From NCBI RefSeq assembly GCF_900142695.1, contig NZ_FRBU01000021.1, positions 1-64,000 on the forward strand: a DNA stretch of 64,000 nucleotides, read 5' to 3'. Below, one piece after another: positions 34,569-43,715 of this stretch (position 1 is the stretch's first letter; each line of letters opens with the position of its first letter). The notes under the pieces were generated by a model. That model worked only from the letters and a program-made list of their open reading frames with translations, did no database searches and was not told the origin of the DNA. A program made the translations under genes and the position numbers. This DNA is from Flavobacterium xanthum (GTDB lineage Bacteria > Bacteroidota > Bacteroidia > Flavobacteriales > Flavobacteriaceae).

Positions 34569-35315
34569 ATGAGGTATTCTACACTGATCAAACAGCTATT
34601 TATTGTTGCAAAATCTAAATGGGCTTTACAATTAGTTAAAGGAAAACTCTTTTCCATAGCTTCTTTTGAAGTAGTTTCTAATTTAAAAAAAATGGTACCC
34701 CAGTTAGATACGATTATTGATGTAGGTTCTAATTCAGGCCAGTTCTCTAAAGTCGCTAGCCATTTTTATCCTAACGCAGAAATAAACGCCTTTGAGCCAT
34801 TACCAGATTTGTATTTAAAAATCGAAAAATTATTCGATTCCAATAAAAAAGTCAAAACATACAACCTTGCTCTAGGAAACGAGGTGGGTGTAATCAATTT
34901 CAACAAAAACAAATACGGTCATATTAGTTCTATATTAGATATCAGCTCGGACAATATACACTACCCAAAACAAGAGAATGACTTGTCGCAGATTAAGGTA
35001 GAAATTAAAACGCTAGATTCTCTTTTATTGACAAATAGTTTAAAGGCCGAAATTACGTTGTTAAAATTAGATGTTCAAGGTTATGAATTAGAAGTCTTAA
35101 AAGGGGCTGAAGAATCATTAAAAAACATAGATTATATTATAATTGAAGCTAATTTAGAACAACTTTATACAAATCAACCTTCATTTACTGAAATGAACAC
35201 GCATCTCTTGAGTAAGCATTTTGAACTTTCTGGAATGCTTGATTTCAATTTAGGACATAAAAACAAATATATTGAAGTTGATTTACTATATAAAAAAACA
35301 TCAAAAAAGGATTAA
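34569..35315 (+). CDS. FkbM family methyltransferase
   Basis: SAM-dependent methyltransferase of 248 aa. SAM-binding motif I is IIDVGSNSGQFSKVA (about residues 49-63), followed by the acidic EPLPDLY (about 77) and the FkbM-typical LLKLDVQGYELEVLKGAEESL (about 160-180) and IIIEAN. Such enzymes methylate hydroxyls of sugars in surface polysaccharides. It starts after a non-coding gap and is 5 bp from the SDR epimerase gene, so the two form a pair. Confidence 0.88.
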   Translation: MRYSTLIKQLFIVAKSKWALQLVKGKLFSIASFEVVSNLKKMVPQLDTIIDVGSNSGQFSKVASHFYPNAEINAFEPLPDLYLKIEKLFDSNKKVKTYNLALGNEVGVINFNKNKYGHISSILDISSDNIHYPKQENDLSQIKVEIKTLDSLLLTNSLKAEITLLKLDVQGYELEVLKGAEESLKNIDYIIIEANLEQLYTNQPSFTEMNTHLLSKHFELSGMLDFNLGHKNKYIEVDLLYKKTSKKD

Positions 35316-35320
35316 TTCTT

Positions 35321-36283
35321 ATGGTTAAGATTCTAGTAACAGGAGGTTCAGGTTTTATAGGCTCAAACCTTGTTGAATATTTGAGCTCTAAAAATCATCA
35401 GGTTATCAATTATGATATTAAAAAGCCCAGAAATAAATCATTTATAAAAAACTGGGTCAAAGGAGATATTCTAAATCAAAAAGATCTTGCAGCATGTTTT
35501 GAGTCCTTTAACCCGGATTATGTGATTCATTTAGCAGCACGAACAGATTTAGATGAAAAACAATCTATTACGGGATATGCCACAAATATCGAAGGTGTCG
35601 AAAATATAATCGACCTCATAAATAAATATCCAACCATCAAAAGAACGATTTATGCCTCTAGTAGAATGGTATGCAGAATAGATTATGCGCCTGAATCATT
35701 TGACGATTTTTGTCCTCCTAATTTATACGGAGAAAGTAAAGTGATTGGAGAAAAAATAGTAAAAGAAAAAGCCAACCATGATTTTGTAATTGTCCGACCT
35801 ACTTCTATTTGGGGACCATATTTCGAAATTCCATACCGAACTTTTTTTGATGCTGTTCGAAAAAAAATGTTTTTTATTCCCAGAAACCATAATCCTAAAA
35901 AATCATTTGGTTTTGTGCACAATACGACTTTTCAAATAGAAAAAATACTGTTTGCGTCAAAGGAAAAGGTTTACCAAAATTACTATTTAGCGGATTATCC
36001 AGCTTTAGAATTGAAATTATGGGCTAACTTGATTGCTGTAGAATTTAATCAAGAACAGATAAAAACTATACCAATGTTGCCCTTAAAGATGGCTTCCAAA
36101 ATAGGCGATGCACTTCAAAAAGTAGGTTGGAAAAATCCACCATTAACGACTTTTAGATTAAATAACCTAATCACAAATATGGTATATGATACTACCTCAT
36201 TAGAAAAACTATGTGGAGAGTTACCTTATAAATTAGAGGAGAGCGTGGCAATAACTACTTCTTGGATGAAAAATAATTTTTAA
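35321..36283 (+). CDS. NAD-dependent epimerase/dehydratase (extended SDR)
   Basis: Protein of 320 aa with the Rossmann motif VTGGSGFIGSNLVEYL (residues 6-21), the HLAARTD stretch (about 71) and the catalytic Tyr-Lys in LYGESKVIGEK (about 127-137). The upstream Ser position reads YASSRMVC instead of the usual S-S-x-x-V-Y-G. It modifies a nucleotide sugar; the exact reaction is not clear, and it does not look like RfbB. A 271-base gap follows that holds a 12-bp inverted repeat (36299-36310 / 36382-36393) and nothing else I recognise. Confidence 0.85.
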   Translation: MVKILVTGGSGFIGSNLVEYLSSKNHQVINYDIKKPRNKSFIKNWVKGDILNQKDLAACFESFNPDYVIHLAARTDLDEKQSITGYATNIEGVENIIDLINKYPTIKRTIYASSRMVCRIDYAPESFDDFCPPNLYGESKVIGEKIVKEKANHDFVIVRPTSIWGPYFEIPYRTFFDAVRKKMFFIPRNHNPKKSFGFVHNTTFQIEKILFASKEKVYQNYYLADYPALELKLWANLIAVEFNQEQIKTIPMLPLKMASKIGDALQKVGWKNPPLTTFRLNNLITNMVYDTTSLEKLCGELPYKLEESVAITTSWMKNNF

Positions 36284-36298
36284 AATTGATACCAGTCT

Positions 36299-36393
36299 TT
36301 ATGATTTTCATTAATTTAGATTGCAGTGAAATTAATAGCCATTTCGTCGTTCCAGATTAAAAGCTAAATTACACAATGCTGTGAAAATCATAA
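36299..36393. repeat. 12-bp inverted repeat in a non-coding gap
   Basis: TTATGATTTTCA (36299-36310) and its exact complement TGAAAATCATAA (36382-36393) enclose 71 bases between the SDR gene and the decarboxylase gene. No ORF or T-run; purpose unknown. Confidence 0.5.
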
Positions 36394-36554
36394 GGAAGTA
36401 AAACGGCAATAATTTTTCTTATTTATTTAACACCGCCATAGGTTATGATTCTAAGTCGCCATTGCAGTTTAGTAAAAAAGAAGACGTAATATAATTCTAT
36501 AATTCGCTTTTAAAAACGAGCATTTTTTATATATTGCGAACACAAAAATATTTC

Positions 36555-37538
36555 ATGAAAAGAATACTTATCACCGGAGCTGCAGGATTTTTAGGCTCAC
36601 ACCTTTGTGACCGTTTTATCAAGGAAGGTTATTTTGTTATCGGAATGGACAATCTCATCACAGGAGATTTAAAAAATATCGAACATTTATTCAAATTGGA
36701 ACATTTTGAATTTTATCACCATGATATTACAAAGTTTGTTCACGTTCCAGGTAATTTAGACTATATACTTCATTTTGCATCACCGGCAAGTCCAATAGAT
36801 TATTTAAAAATTCCAATTCAAACTTTGAAAGTGGGTTCTTTGGGAACGCACAATCTTTTAGGATTGGCTAGAGTAAAAAAAGCCAGAATTCTTATCGCCT
36901 CTACTTCTGAAGTTTATGGAGATCCATTGGTCCATCCACAAACCGAGGAATATTACGGTAATGTAAACACGATAGGGCCAAGAGGCGTATACGATGAGGC
37001 CAAACGTTTTCAGGAATCAATTACCATGGCCTATCATACCTTTCACGGAGTAGAAACTAGAATTGTGCGCATTTTCAATACCTACGGTCCAAGAATGCGA
37101 CTCAATGATGGACGTGTGATTCCAGCATTCATTGGTCAGGCGATTCGTGGCGAAGATTTAACGATTTTTGGTGACGGCATGCAAACGCGCTCCTTTTGTT
37201 ATGTCGATGATCAGGTAGAAGGTATTTTCAGATTACTGCATTCAGATTATGTTTTTCCAGTAAATATTGGGAACCCAGATGAAATAACAATAAAGGATTT
37301 TGCAGAAGAAATCATCAGACTTACCGGAACGAATCAAAAAGTGGTTTATCATCCGTTACCAATAAACGATCCCTTACAGCGTCAGCCTGACATTACTAAA
37401 GCTAAAAAGTTATTAGGCTGGGAAGCCAAAGTAGGCAGGGCCGAAGGAATGAAAATCACCTACGATTATTTCAAATCCTTGTCTATAGAAGAGCTGTCTA
37501 AAGAAGAACATAAGGATTTTTCAAAATATATTTTTTAA
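36555..37538 (+). CDS. uxs: UDP-glucuronate decarboxylase (UDP-xylose synthase)
   Basis: Extended SDR of 327 aa from ATG 36555 (the longer reading uses an upstream TTG). It has the Rossmann motif [16 protein letters not shown] (about residues 5-20), [22 protein letters not shown] (about 77-98), [14 protein letters not shown] (about 120) and YDEAKRFQE with the catalytic Tyr-Lys, then IFNTYGPRM and the RSFCYVDD motif. ASPASP and GVYDEAKR distinguish UXS from other epimerases. It converts UDP-glucuronate to UDP-xylose for the polysaccharide. It stands between two gaps of roughly 270 bp. Confidence 0.92.
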   Translation: MKRILITGAAGFLGSHLCDRFIKEGYFVIGMDNLITGDLKNIEHLFKLEHFEFYHHDITKFVHVPGNLDYILHFASPASPIDYLKIPIQTLKVGSLGTHNLLGLARVKKARILIASTSEVYGDPLVHPQTEEYYGNVNTIGPRGVYDEAKRFQESITMAYHTFHGVETRIVRIFNTYGPRMRLNDGRVIPAFIGQAIRGEDLTIFGDGMQTRSFCYVDDQVEGIFRLLHSDYVFPVNIGNPDEITIKDFAEEIIRLTGTNQKVVYHPLPINDPLQRQPDITKAKKLLGWEAKVGRAEGMKITYDYFKSLSIEELSKEEHKDFSKYIF

Positions 37539-37815
37539 AGCCGTGATTTAGACGCAAAAATTATTTTTTAAAGGCTATGTATGGTTTTATTATACAATGT
37601 TTAATCTTTTATGGTACTAATATAAACCATCTTTACACGCTGGATTGCGGAGTATAAGTGAGCAATGAATTATTTTAAAATTTAGCTAACCCACTTCGTT
37701 GTTTTTGTTTTAAAAAGTATAATTTAGGTGTGAAAATAGTGCTTTTTACAGCCACTTATTATTGGCGTCGGAGTGTAATCATAGTAGTAAAAGAAAAGTA
37801 GCATGACTTTTCTAA
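37539..37815. other. 277-bp gap with nothing recognised
   Basis: AT-rich sequence between the decarboxylase and the initiating transferase. I see no ORF with protein-like composition, no terminator-quality hairpin and no -7 consensus near the downstream start. Confidence 0.4.
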
Positions 37816-39180
37816 TTGTATAAAGTAGTGAAAACCAAAACGGGAAGATATTCAGGCTATATTCGCCCTTTTTCATTTGTCATAGACTTGATTGTTATCA
37901 ATGTACTTTCAGTATACTTGACCGACTTCCCTGTAGATAAGATTTTTTATCCTTTATTTATCAGTGTCAGTTGGTTTGTCATCGCTGCAAACCTTGGCTT
38001 TTACGAAGTTTACAGATACACTAAAGTGATATCAATACTAAACTGCGCCCTAAAGCAAGGTGTTTTGTTTACTCTTTTTTGTCTCGCCTTAGCTTTTTTT
38101 GATTCGGAAAATTCTAGTTTTAAAAAAGTTGTCCTTTTTACTGCGCTATCACTTGCAGTAATCTTAGTGGTTAAATTATGTATTTATTACTTTCTAAAGA
38201 AATTCAGAGTTCTTTTCGGTGGGAATTTCAGAACGGTTATCTTATTAGGAACAGCTAAAAGTATTGAACCCTTACAGCATTTCTTTACGGAGAATCCAGA
38301 TTATGGATATAAGTTAGAACGTGTTTTTGATCTTGAAAAGGATAAAACCCGCATTCTTCGGGAGAGTTTTGACTATGTTTTAGAGCAAAAAATAGATGAA
38401 ATGTATTGCTCGATGCGTGATTTAACACAAAATCAGATGAATGAGATCGTTTATTTTGCTGATAATAATCTGAAGACGTTAAAGTTTATTCCTGATGAAA
38501 AGCAAATTCTTTCTCGAAATTTCACTTTTGAATATTACAATTACATCCCGGTAATTTCGTTGAGAAATATCTTGTTAGATGATACTTTGAATAAGATAAT
38601 CAAACGCGTTTTTGATCTTTTGTTTTCGATTGTAGTCATATTTGGTCTGCTTTCATGGTTGAGTATAATTCTTGCAATTTTAATTAAGTGGGAATCCAAA
38701 GGACCTTTGTTTTTTATCCAAAAGCGCAACGGATTAAATTATAAAGAATTTAGTTGCTACAAATTCAGATCGATGGAGATTAATGAGGAGGCACATTTAA
38801 ATCAGGTTTGTAAAAATGATATACGCGTTACTAAAATAGGGCGCTTTATACGCAAGACAAGCATTGATGAGCTTCCACAATTTTTCAATGTATTATTTGG
38901 AGATATGTCTGTTGTTGGGCCTAGACCGCACATGGTAAGTCATACCCAAATGTATGCTCTAAAAATTGATAAGTTTATGGTGCGTCACTTTGTCAAACCA
39001 GGAATTACGGGGCTTGCTCAAACTAAAGGATTTCGAGGTGAAGTAGAAACCGATGAGGATATTATCAACCGCGTCAAATTTGACATCTTTTACATGGAAA
39101 ATTGGTCTATTTTATTAGACATAAAGATCATTTTCATCACAATATACAACACTTTAAGAGGTGATAAAAAAGCATATTAG
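37816..39180 (+). CDS. WcaJ-type undecaprenyl-phosphate sugar-1-phosphate transferase
   Basis: Protein of 454 aa that starts polysaccharide synthesis by moving a hexose 1-phosphate to undecaprenyl phosphate. Four to five N-terminal membrane helices (residues 18-135) precede a Rossmann-like CoA-binding fold, then a membrane hairpin (about 263-290). The catalytic bacterial sugar transferase domain follows: [43 protein letters not shown] (about 350-378), [11 protein letters not shown]. The frame has no ATG at its start: TTG at 37816 or GTG at 37828 must be used. Followed after 2 bp by a family 2 transferase. Confidence 0.9.
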   Translation: MYKVVKTKTGRYSGYIRPFSFVIDLIVINVLSVYLTDFPVDKIFYPLFISVSWFVIAANLGFYEVYRYTKVISILNCALKQGVLFTLFCLALAFFDSENSSFKKVVLFTALSLAVILVVKLCIYYFLKKFRVLFGGNFRTVILLGTAKSIEPLQHFFTENPDYGYKLERVFDLEKDKTRILRESFDYVLEQKIDEMYCSMRDLTQNQMNEIVYFADNNLKTLKFIPDEKQILSRNFTFEYYNYIPVISLRNILLDDTLNKIIKRVFDLLFSIVVIFGLLSWLSIILAILIKWESKGPLFFIQKRNGLNYKEFSCYKFRSMEINEEAHLNQVCKNDIRVTKIGRFIRKTSIDELPQFFNVLFGDMSVVGPRPHMVSHTQMYALKIDKFMVRHFVKPGITGLAQTKGFRGEVETDEDIINRVKFDIFYMENWSILLDIKIIFITIYNTLRGDKKAY

Positions 39181-39182
39181 AA

Positions 39183-39965
39183 ATGGAAAACCCACTTGTA
39201 TCCATAATCACACCCTCTTTTAATTCGGCTAAATTCATTGCAGAAACGATCCAATCAGTCCAAAATCAAACGTATCAGGACTGGGAAATGATTATTGTGG
39301 ATGACTGTTCAACAGATGAAACGATTTCCATTATTGAAGAAATCGTGAATAATGACAATAGAATTCATCTTTTTCAACTCCAGAAAAACGCTGGAACTGG
39401 AATTGCCCGAAATACTGCTTTGGAGAAAGCAACTGGCAAATTCATTGCTTTTCTAGATGCGGATGATTTGTGGAAACCCGAAAAATTAGACAAACAGCTT
39501 ACTTTTATGAAAGCGAATAACCTTCCTTTCACCTTTTCATTTTATGATTGCATTAACGAAGCAGGCATACCTTTGAACAAAAGAGTAGAAGCGCCTTTGC
39601 ATCTTTCGTACCAACAGTTGTTTTTTTGTAATTATATTGGGAACCTTACGGGAATCTATGATGTCAATTATTTTGGAAAAATTGCTATTTCCTCAATTCG
39701 GAAACGGCAAGATTGGATGATGTGGTTGACTATTCTAAAAAAAATACAATTCGCACAACCTGTTCCGGAAAGTTTAGCGCTGTATCGCATTCGAGAAAAC
39801 TCGATTTCGGCCTCTAAACTCGATCTGATTAAACATAATTTTTCGGTTTATAGAACGCATCACCGTTTGAATTTAATTGGCGCAACGCTTTGTATGATCG
39901 GGTTTTTATTCACACAATTGCTACTCAAACCACGCTATTCTAAAACCATTAAAGCATCGATTTAA
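39183..39965 (+). CDS. glycosyltransferase family 2
   Basis: GT-A transferase of 260 aa with the typical opening NPLVSIITPSFNSAKFIAETIQSV (residues 3-26), MIIVDDCSTDET (about 36-48), GTGIARNTALEKATGKFIAFLDADDLW with the metal-binding DxD (about 70-97), and RKRQDWMMWLTIL (about 175). A hydrophobic stretch near the C-terminus may attach it to the membrane. It likely acts right after the initiating transferase two bases upstream. Its 3' end overlaps the convergent CapK-like gene by 17 bp. Confidence 0.92.
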   Translation: MENPLVSIITPSFNSAKFIAETIQSVQNQTYQDWEMIIVDDCSTDETISIIEEIVNNDNRIHLFQLQKNAGTGIARNTALEKATGKFIAFLDADDLWKPEKLDKQLTFMKANNLPFTFSFYDCINEAGIPLNKRVEAPLHLSYQQLFFCNYIGNLTGIYDVNYFGKIAISSIRKRQDWMMWLTILKKIQFAQPVPESLALYRIRENSISASKLDLIKHNFSVYRTHHRLNLIGATLCMIGFLFTQLLLKPRYSKTIKASI

Positions 39966-41259
39966 ACTGCTTTAATTTTCCTCGATTCCTTCTTTCTAAA
40001 CTATTTTTTCGGATAAATATAAAATTCAAATGCGGTTCGAGATACAATTCAATCGCCTTTTTAATCTTTTTTATTTGTTCCAAATTCAATTCGGCTTCGC
40101 TGACATATTCAATTTCGAAGCAGTCTATTTTGGTCTGTTTGATCACAAATTCTTTGACGTTTCCGTCATCCTCAATAATACTTTTTGTGACGTAATAAAA
40201 GGTAAGTCCAGGTGATTTTTTCCCGCTGGGCAAAACTGCTACATCATTAGTTCTTCCTATTAATTTTTTCAGAATGGGTTTTTGTAACGTACTTTTTTCA
40301 TCCAAAATTCCAATATCACCAAGGTCATATCGTATAAAAGGATGCGCTTTATTGAACAAGGAGGTAATGACGATTCGGCCCGAAGTACCATTTGCAACCG
40401 CTTTATTATTTTCGTCTAAAATTTCTACAAACAACGTTTCTGAATTCACTTGCCATTCTCCTTCCGTATTCTGAAAAGCAATTAAATCCAATTCTGAAGC
40501 ACCATATTCATTGACGATAGGAATGCCAAATTGTTTTTCTAAAAGCATTTTATCGTCATCAAAAAGCATTTCAGAAGTTACCATGCAAACTTTCAAACTC
40601 GGACAAATTGAAGTTAATACGATGTTTTTCTTTTGCAAAAATTTAGCAAATAAAACAATGGAACTCGTATAGCCATTGATGTAATCGAATTTTTCATTCT
40701 GAAATTTTTTCAGTATCTTTTCTAAAACGTCATCCGATAAATCAAAAATGGAAAACCGAAAACGATGGCTTAAAAAATCCTTGAAACGTTCTTTTTTGTT
40801 GCTAATAAAATCCATCGGAATTCCATAAAACCGCGCTTGATAGGAAGTATTAAAATCAATTCCGTACCAACCAAAACGGTACATATTTGAAGCCCAAGTC
40901 AAGGCATGACAATATTTGTCCTTGGCAAAAATAAACGGAGTCCCGCTGGAACCGGAAGTTTTGTTTACATAACTGTTTTTAACGAAATAGCCTTTTGAAA
41001 GTCTTTCCAGTAATGGTTTTTGTAAGTTTTTCTTATTTAGAACTGGTAAATCTTCCCAGTTTTCATAATTTTCTGAACCGACTAAATCTTTATAAAAAGC
41101 GTTATTTTGCAAATGAAAATGGACAATTTCCAATTTTTTATTTTGAACAAAAACTTGATGTTCTTTTTCAGAAAAGGCTACAATTTTCCGCAATTCGGCT
41201 TTAGCTTCCTTCATAGGAAAGCCATTTAGTCGCAAGGATAAGTCGAATAGTGGAAACAT
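39949..41259 (-). CDS. CapK-like / phenylacetate-CoA ligase-type adenylating enzyme
   Basis: Protein of 436 aa from ATG 41259 (a GTG precedes it directly). It belongs to the PaaK-related group often found in capsule loci as CapK. The ATP-binding loop is VNKTSGSSGTPFIFAKDK (about residues 99-116), then NEYGASELDLIAFQ (about 243) and ITSLFNKAHPFIRYDLGDIG (about 302). It probably activates a carboxylic acid for transfer to a sugar. On the minus strand, its start overlaps the stop of higA by 1 bp, yet it lies tail-to-tail with the polysaccharide genes. Confidence 0.82.
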   Translation of the reverse strand: MFPLFDLSLRLNGFPMKEAKAELRKIVAFSEKEHQVFVQNKKLEIVHFHLQNNAFYKDLVGSENYENWEDLPVLNKKNLQKPLLERLSKGYFVKNSYVNKTSGSSGTPFIFAKDKYCHALTWASNMYRFGWYGIDFNTSYQARFYGIPMDFISNKKERFKDFLSHRFRFSIFDLSDDVLEKILKKFQNEKFDYINGYTSSIVLFAKFLQKKNIVLTSICPSLKVCMVTSEMLFDDDKMLLEKQFGIPIVNEYGASELDLIAFQNTEGEWQVNSETLFVEILDENNKAVANGTSGRIVITSLFNKAHPFIRYDLGDIGILDEKSTLQKPILKKLIGRTNDVAVLPSGKKSPGLTFYYVTKSIIEDDGNVKEFVIKQTKIDCFEIEYVSEAELNLEQIKKIKKAIELYLEPHLNFIFIRKNSLERRNRGKLKQFKSML

Positions 41260-41561
41260 CACGCTACTTTTGAAACATCAAAACGTTTGATGGATTGCAA
41301 TTCCTCGGCTTTATTTTCCTTTTCTTCTTCAATGTCAAAATCATCTTGAAGACCAAGCCAAAACTTCGCAGAATTGCCAAAATACAGACTTAAACGCAAA
41401 GCGGTATCAGCTGTAATTCGTCGGTTTCCTTTAGTAATTTCAGAAATTCTGGTTTGTGGAATTTTCAAATCTTTAGCTAATCTATAGGCTGATATTTCTA
41501 AAGGAATAAGAAATTCTTCCAACAGAATTTCACCTGGATGTATGTTTTTTAATTTTTCCAT
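41259..41561 (-). CDS. higA: HigA family antitoxin
   Basis: XRE-type helix-turn-helix protein of 100 aa: IHPGEILLEEFLIPLEISAYRLAKDLKIPQTRISEITKGNRRITADTALRLSLYFGNSAKFWLGLQ is the canonical HigA/VapI core (residues 7-72, written here in overlapping signature form PGEIL, ISEI, GNRRI, FWL). It neutralises HigB and represses their operon. It lies 10 bp after higB on the same strand, toxin first as usual for higBA. The C-terminus is acidic. Confidence 0.9.
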   Translation of the reverse strand: MEKLKNIHPGEILLEEFLIPLEISAYRLAKDLKIPQTRISEITKGNRRITADTALRLSLYFGNSAKFWLGLQDDFDIEEEKENKAEELQSIKRFDVSKVA

Positions 41562-41571
41562 TTTAACGATT

Positions 41572-41940
41572 TTAATGATAATCTATTATTTCCACAGCAA
41601 TTGAATTTCCGTCTTTCCAAATAAAAATAATACGCCATTGATTGTTAATTCGAATGCTGTAAAAATCCTTTAAAGTGCCCTTTAATTTTTCTAATCGGTT
41701 AGATGGAGGTATTCTCAAGTCATTCAAATCTTGCGAATTGTTAAGCATTCTTAATTTTCGTCTGCCAATTTTTTGAATTTCTTCCGGAAGAGCAGTTATT
41801 TGCCCAAGGTCGTCAGGAGCCCACTTTGTCATTTCGCAGGTATAAGAATGTTTTTTCTTGTGGGATTCAATTGAAGGCTTCCTTACAACAATTCCATTCC
41901 ATATTTTTTCGGTTTCTTTAGAGCCAAATGAAATTATCAT
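41572..41940 (-). CDS. higB: HigB-type toxin (RelE superfamily) with an internal ~29-residue insertion
   Basis: Protein of 122 aa; typical HigB toxins have about 92. The start IISFGSKETEKIWNGIVVRK and the rest LPEEIQKIGRRKLRMLNNSQ...IRINNQWRIIFIW...VEIIDYH match HigB well. Between them (about residues 22-50) lies an extra PSIESHKKKHSYTCEMTK-type segment that the family does not have. The frame is intact and the catalytic-side residues (Arg-rich helix, N-x-QWRI, DYH end) remain. HigB cleaves mRNA on the ribosome; whether this version is active is open. Promoter region carries a short palindrome. Confidence 0.82.
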   Translation of the reverse strand: MIISFGSKETEKIWNGIVVRKPSIESHKKKHSYTCEMTKWAPDDLGQITALPEEIQKIGRRKLRMLNNSQDLNDLRIPPSNRLEKLKGTLKDFYSIRINNQWRIIFIWKDGNSIAVEIIDYH

Positions 41941-41946
41941 ATCTTT

Positions 41947-41961
41947 AGCGTTACTAACGTT
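41947..41961 (-). promoter_or_regulatory. putative HigA operator
   Basis: CGTTA-C-TAACG is an 11-bp perfect palindrome within AGCGTTACTAACGTT, 7 bp upstream of the higB start. Antitoxins of this type usually bind such palindromes to repress their own operon. Confidence 0.45.
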
Positions 41962-42003
41962 AAAAGTAAGTAAAAAAAATTATTATTTCAACATAAAACG
42001 AAC

Positions 42004-42011
42004 TATTTTTG
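42004..42011 (+). promoter_or_regulatory. -7 element for purD
   Basis: TATTTTTG, a TAnnTTTG match, 25 nt before the purD ATG. Confidence 0.45.
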
Positions 42012-42035
42012 CACGACAACTAAACACAACTACAC

Positions 42036-43310
42036 ATGACAATTTTACTACTGGGTTCGGGCGGAAGAGAACATGCTTTTGCATGGAAAATGGTTCAAAG
42101 TCCGCTTTGCGACACACTTTTTGTAGCGCCAGGAAATGCTGGAACTGCTTCAATAGCGACGAATGTTGCGATGAGTCCAACTGATTTTGAAGCCATAAAA
42201 GCATTTGTAATTCAGGAAAAAGTAGCAATGGTAGTGGTGGGACCAGAAGATCCTTTGGTAAAAGGGATTTATGATTTCTTTTTAAATGATCCTGCGTTAA
42301 ATCATATTCCGGTCATCGGTCCATCAAAAATGGGAGCACAATTGGAAGGTAGTAAAGAATTTGCCAAAGAATTTCTAATCAAACATAACATTCCAACTGC
42401 CGCTTATGATAGTTTCACAGTTGAAACGGTGGAAAATGGATGTAAATTTTTGGAAACGCTGCAACCGCCTTATGTTTTGAAAGCTGATGGATTAGCTGCA
42501 GGAAAAGGGGTTTTGATTATTCAAGATTTGGCAGAAGCCAAAGAAGAATTAAGAAACATGCTGGTTCATCAAAAATTTGGTGACGCCAGTTCTAAAGTGG
42601 TAATAGAAGAATTTCTTGACGGAATAGAATTAAGCTGTTTCGTTCTCACCGATGGAAAAAATTATAAAATATTGCCAACTGCTAAAGATTACAAACGCAT
42701 TGGCGAAGGCGATACAGGATTGAATACAGGCGGAATGGGAGCAGTTTCTCCAGTTCCTTATGTTGATGCTGTTTTGATGGAAAAAATTGAAACACGTATT
42801 GTAAAACCAACAATTGATGGTTTTCAAAAAGATGGAATTCCTTACAAAGGTTTTGTTTTCATTGGGTTGATTAATGTCAATAATGAGCCAATCGTAATAG
42901 AATATAATGTAAGAATGGGCGATCCGGAAACCGAAGTCGTGATTCCTAGATTGAAAACAGATTTAGTAGAATTGTTTTTGGCTGTAGCCAATAAAAAACT
43001 GGATGAAATCACCTTAGAAATTGACGAAAGAAGCGCCACTACAATTATGGTTGTTTCTGGTGGATATCCGGAGGATTTCGAAAAAGGAAAAGTAATTTCT
43101 GGATTAGAGAACGTTCAAGATTCAATTGTTTTTCATGCTGGAACCAAACTGGATAATGGAAATATAGTGTCAAATGGAGGAAGGGTTTTAGCCGTAACTT
43201 CGTATGGAAATGATTTTGAAGAGGCCATAAAAAAATCTTACCAAAATATAGACAAGCTACACTTTGATAAGATGTATTTTAGAAAAGATATTGGAAACGA
43301 TTTAAAATAA
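42036..43310 (+). CDS. purD: phosphoribosylamine--glycine ligase
   Basis: ATP-grasp enzyme of 424 aa (GAR synthetase), the second step of purine synthesis. Starts TILLLGSGGREHAFAWKM, then the VVVGPEDPLVKGIYDFF region (about residues 65-82), ATP-grasp motifs KADGLAAGKGVLI (about 149), KVVIEEFLDGIELSCFVLTDG (about 187), NTGGMGAVSPVPYV (about 229) and EYNVRMGDPETEVV (about 288). Standard length. The neighbouring genes DUF6341, DUF6427 and upp also accompany purD in related flavobacteria as I recall. Confidence 0.97.
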   Translation: MTILLLGSGGREHAFAWKMVQSPLCDTLFVAPGNAGTASIATNVAMSPTDFEAIKAFVIQEKVAMVVVGPEDPLVKGIYDFFLNDPALNHIPVIGPSKMGAQLEGSKEFAKEFLIKHNIPTAAYDSFTVETVENGCKFLETLQPPYVLKADGLAAGKGVLIIQDLAEAKEELRNMLVHQKFGDASSKVVIEEFLDGIELSCFVLTDGKNYKILPTAKDYKRIGEGDTGLNTGGMGAVSPVPYVDAVLMEKIETRIVKPTIDGFQKDGIPYKGFVFIGLINVNNEPIVIEYNVRMGDPETEVVIPRLKTDLVELFLAVANKKLDEITLEIDERSATTIMVVSGGYPEDFEKGKVISGLENVQDSIVFHAGTKLDNGNIVSNGGRVLAVTSYGNDFEEAIKKSYQNIDKLHFDKMYFRKDIGNDLK

Positions 43311-43341
43311 TTTCCAATTATCGTTCACTTTTTTTTAAATA

Positions 43342-43572
43342 TTATTTTAAGAAAGAGTGAGCGGTAGTATCTTGCTTCTCTGTTCCAGCGTCTTCAAAAA
43401 TTTTCAATTGTTTGATCCAATACACCATGGCAGAGGCACAAATAATCATGAAAATCCAGTTGATTGTATTAGCAACAAACCAAGAAGATAGCTCTAATGA
43501 GCGTAAAAAGTCTAGAGGAGCAAATAAAATATTTACAAATAAGTACTGTATTCCTTCGAAAAATGATTTCAT
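43342..43572 (-). CDS. DUF6341-like small membrane protein
   Basis: Protein of 76 aa with two hydrophobic segments (about residues 8-25 and 33-52; SWFVANTINWIFMIICASAMVYWI) and a polar C-terminal tail. I recall this as DUF6341, a short membrane protein conserved next to purD in Flavobacteriaceae. It is convergent with purD with a 31-bp gap. No function known. Confidence 0.7.
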   Translation of the reverse strand: MKSFFEGIQYLFVNILFAPLDFLRSLELSSWFVANTINWIFMIICASAMVYWIKQLKIFEDAGTEKQDTTAHSFLK

Positions 43573-43715
43573 AATGTATAAAATTAATTTTATTAATTGT
43601 TTTTGAGGAACTCTGGAAAGTAAAAAGTCTTATTTAGAAGAATCTTTTTGAACTTGCAGGGTTTACTTTTTAAACAAGTATTATATTTACGAACACAAAA
43701 GTATAAAATATCCTT

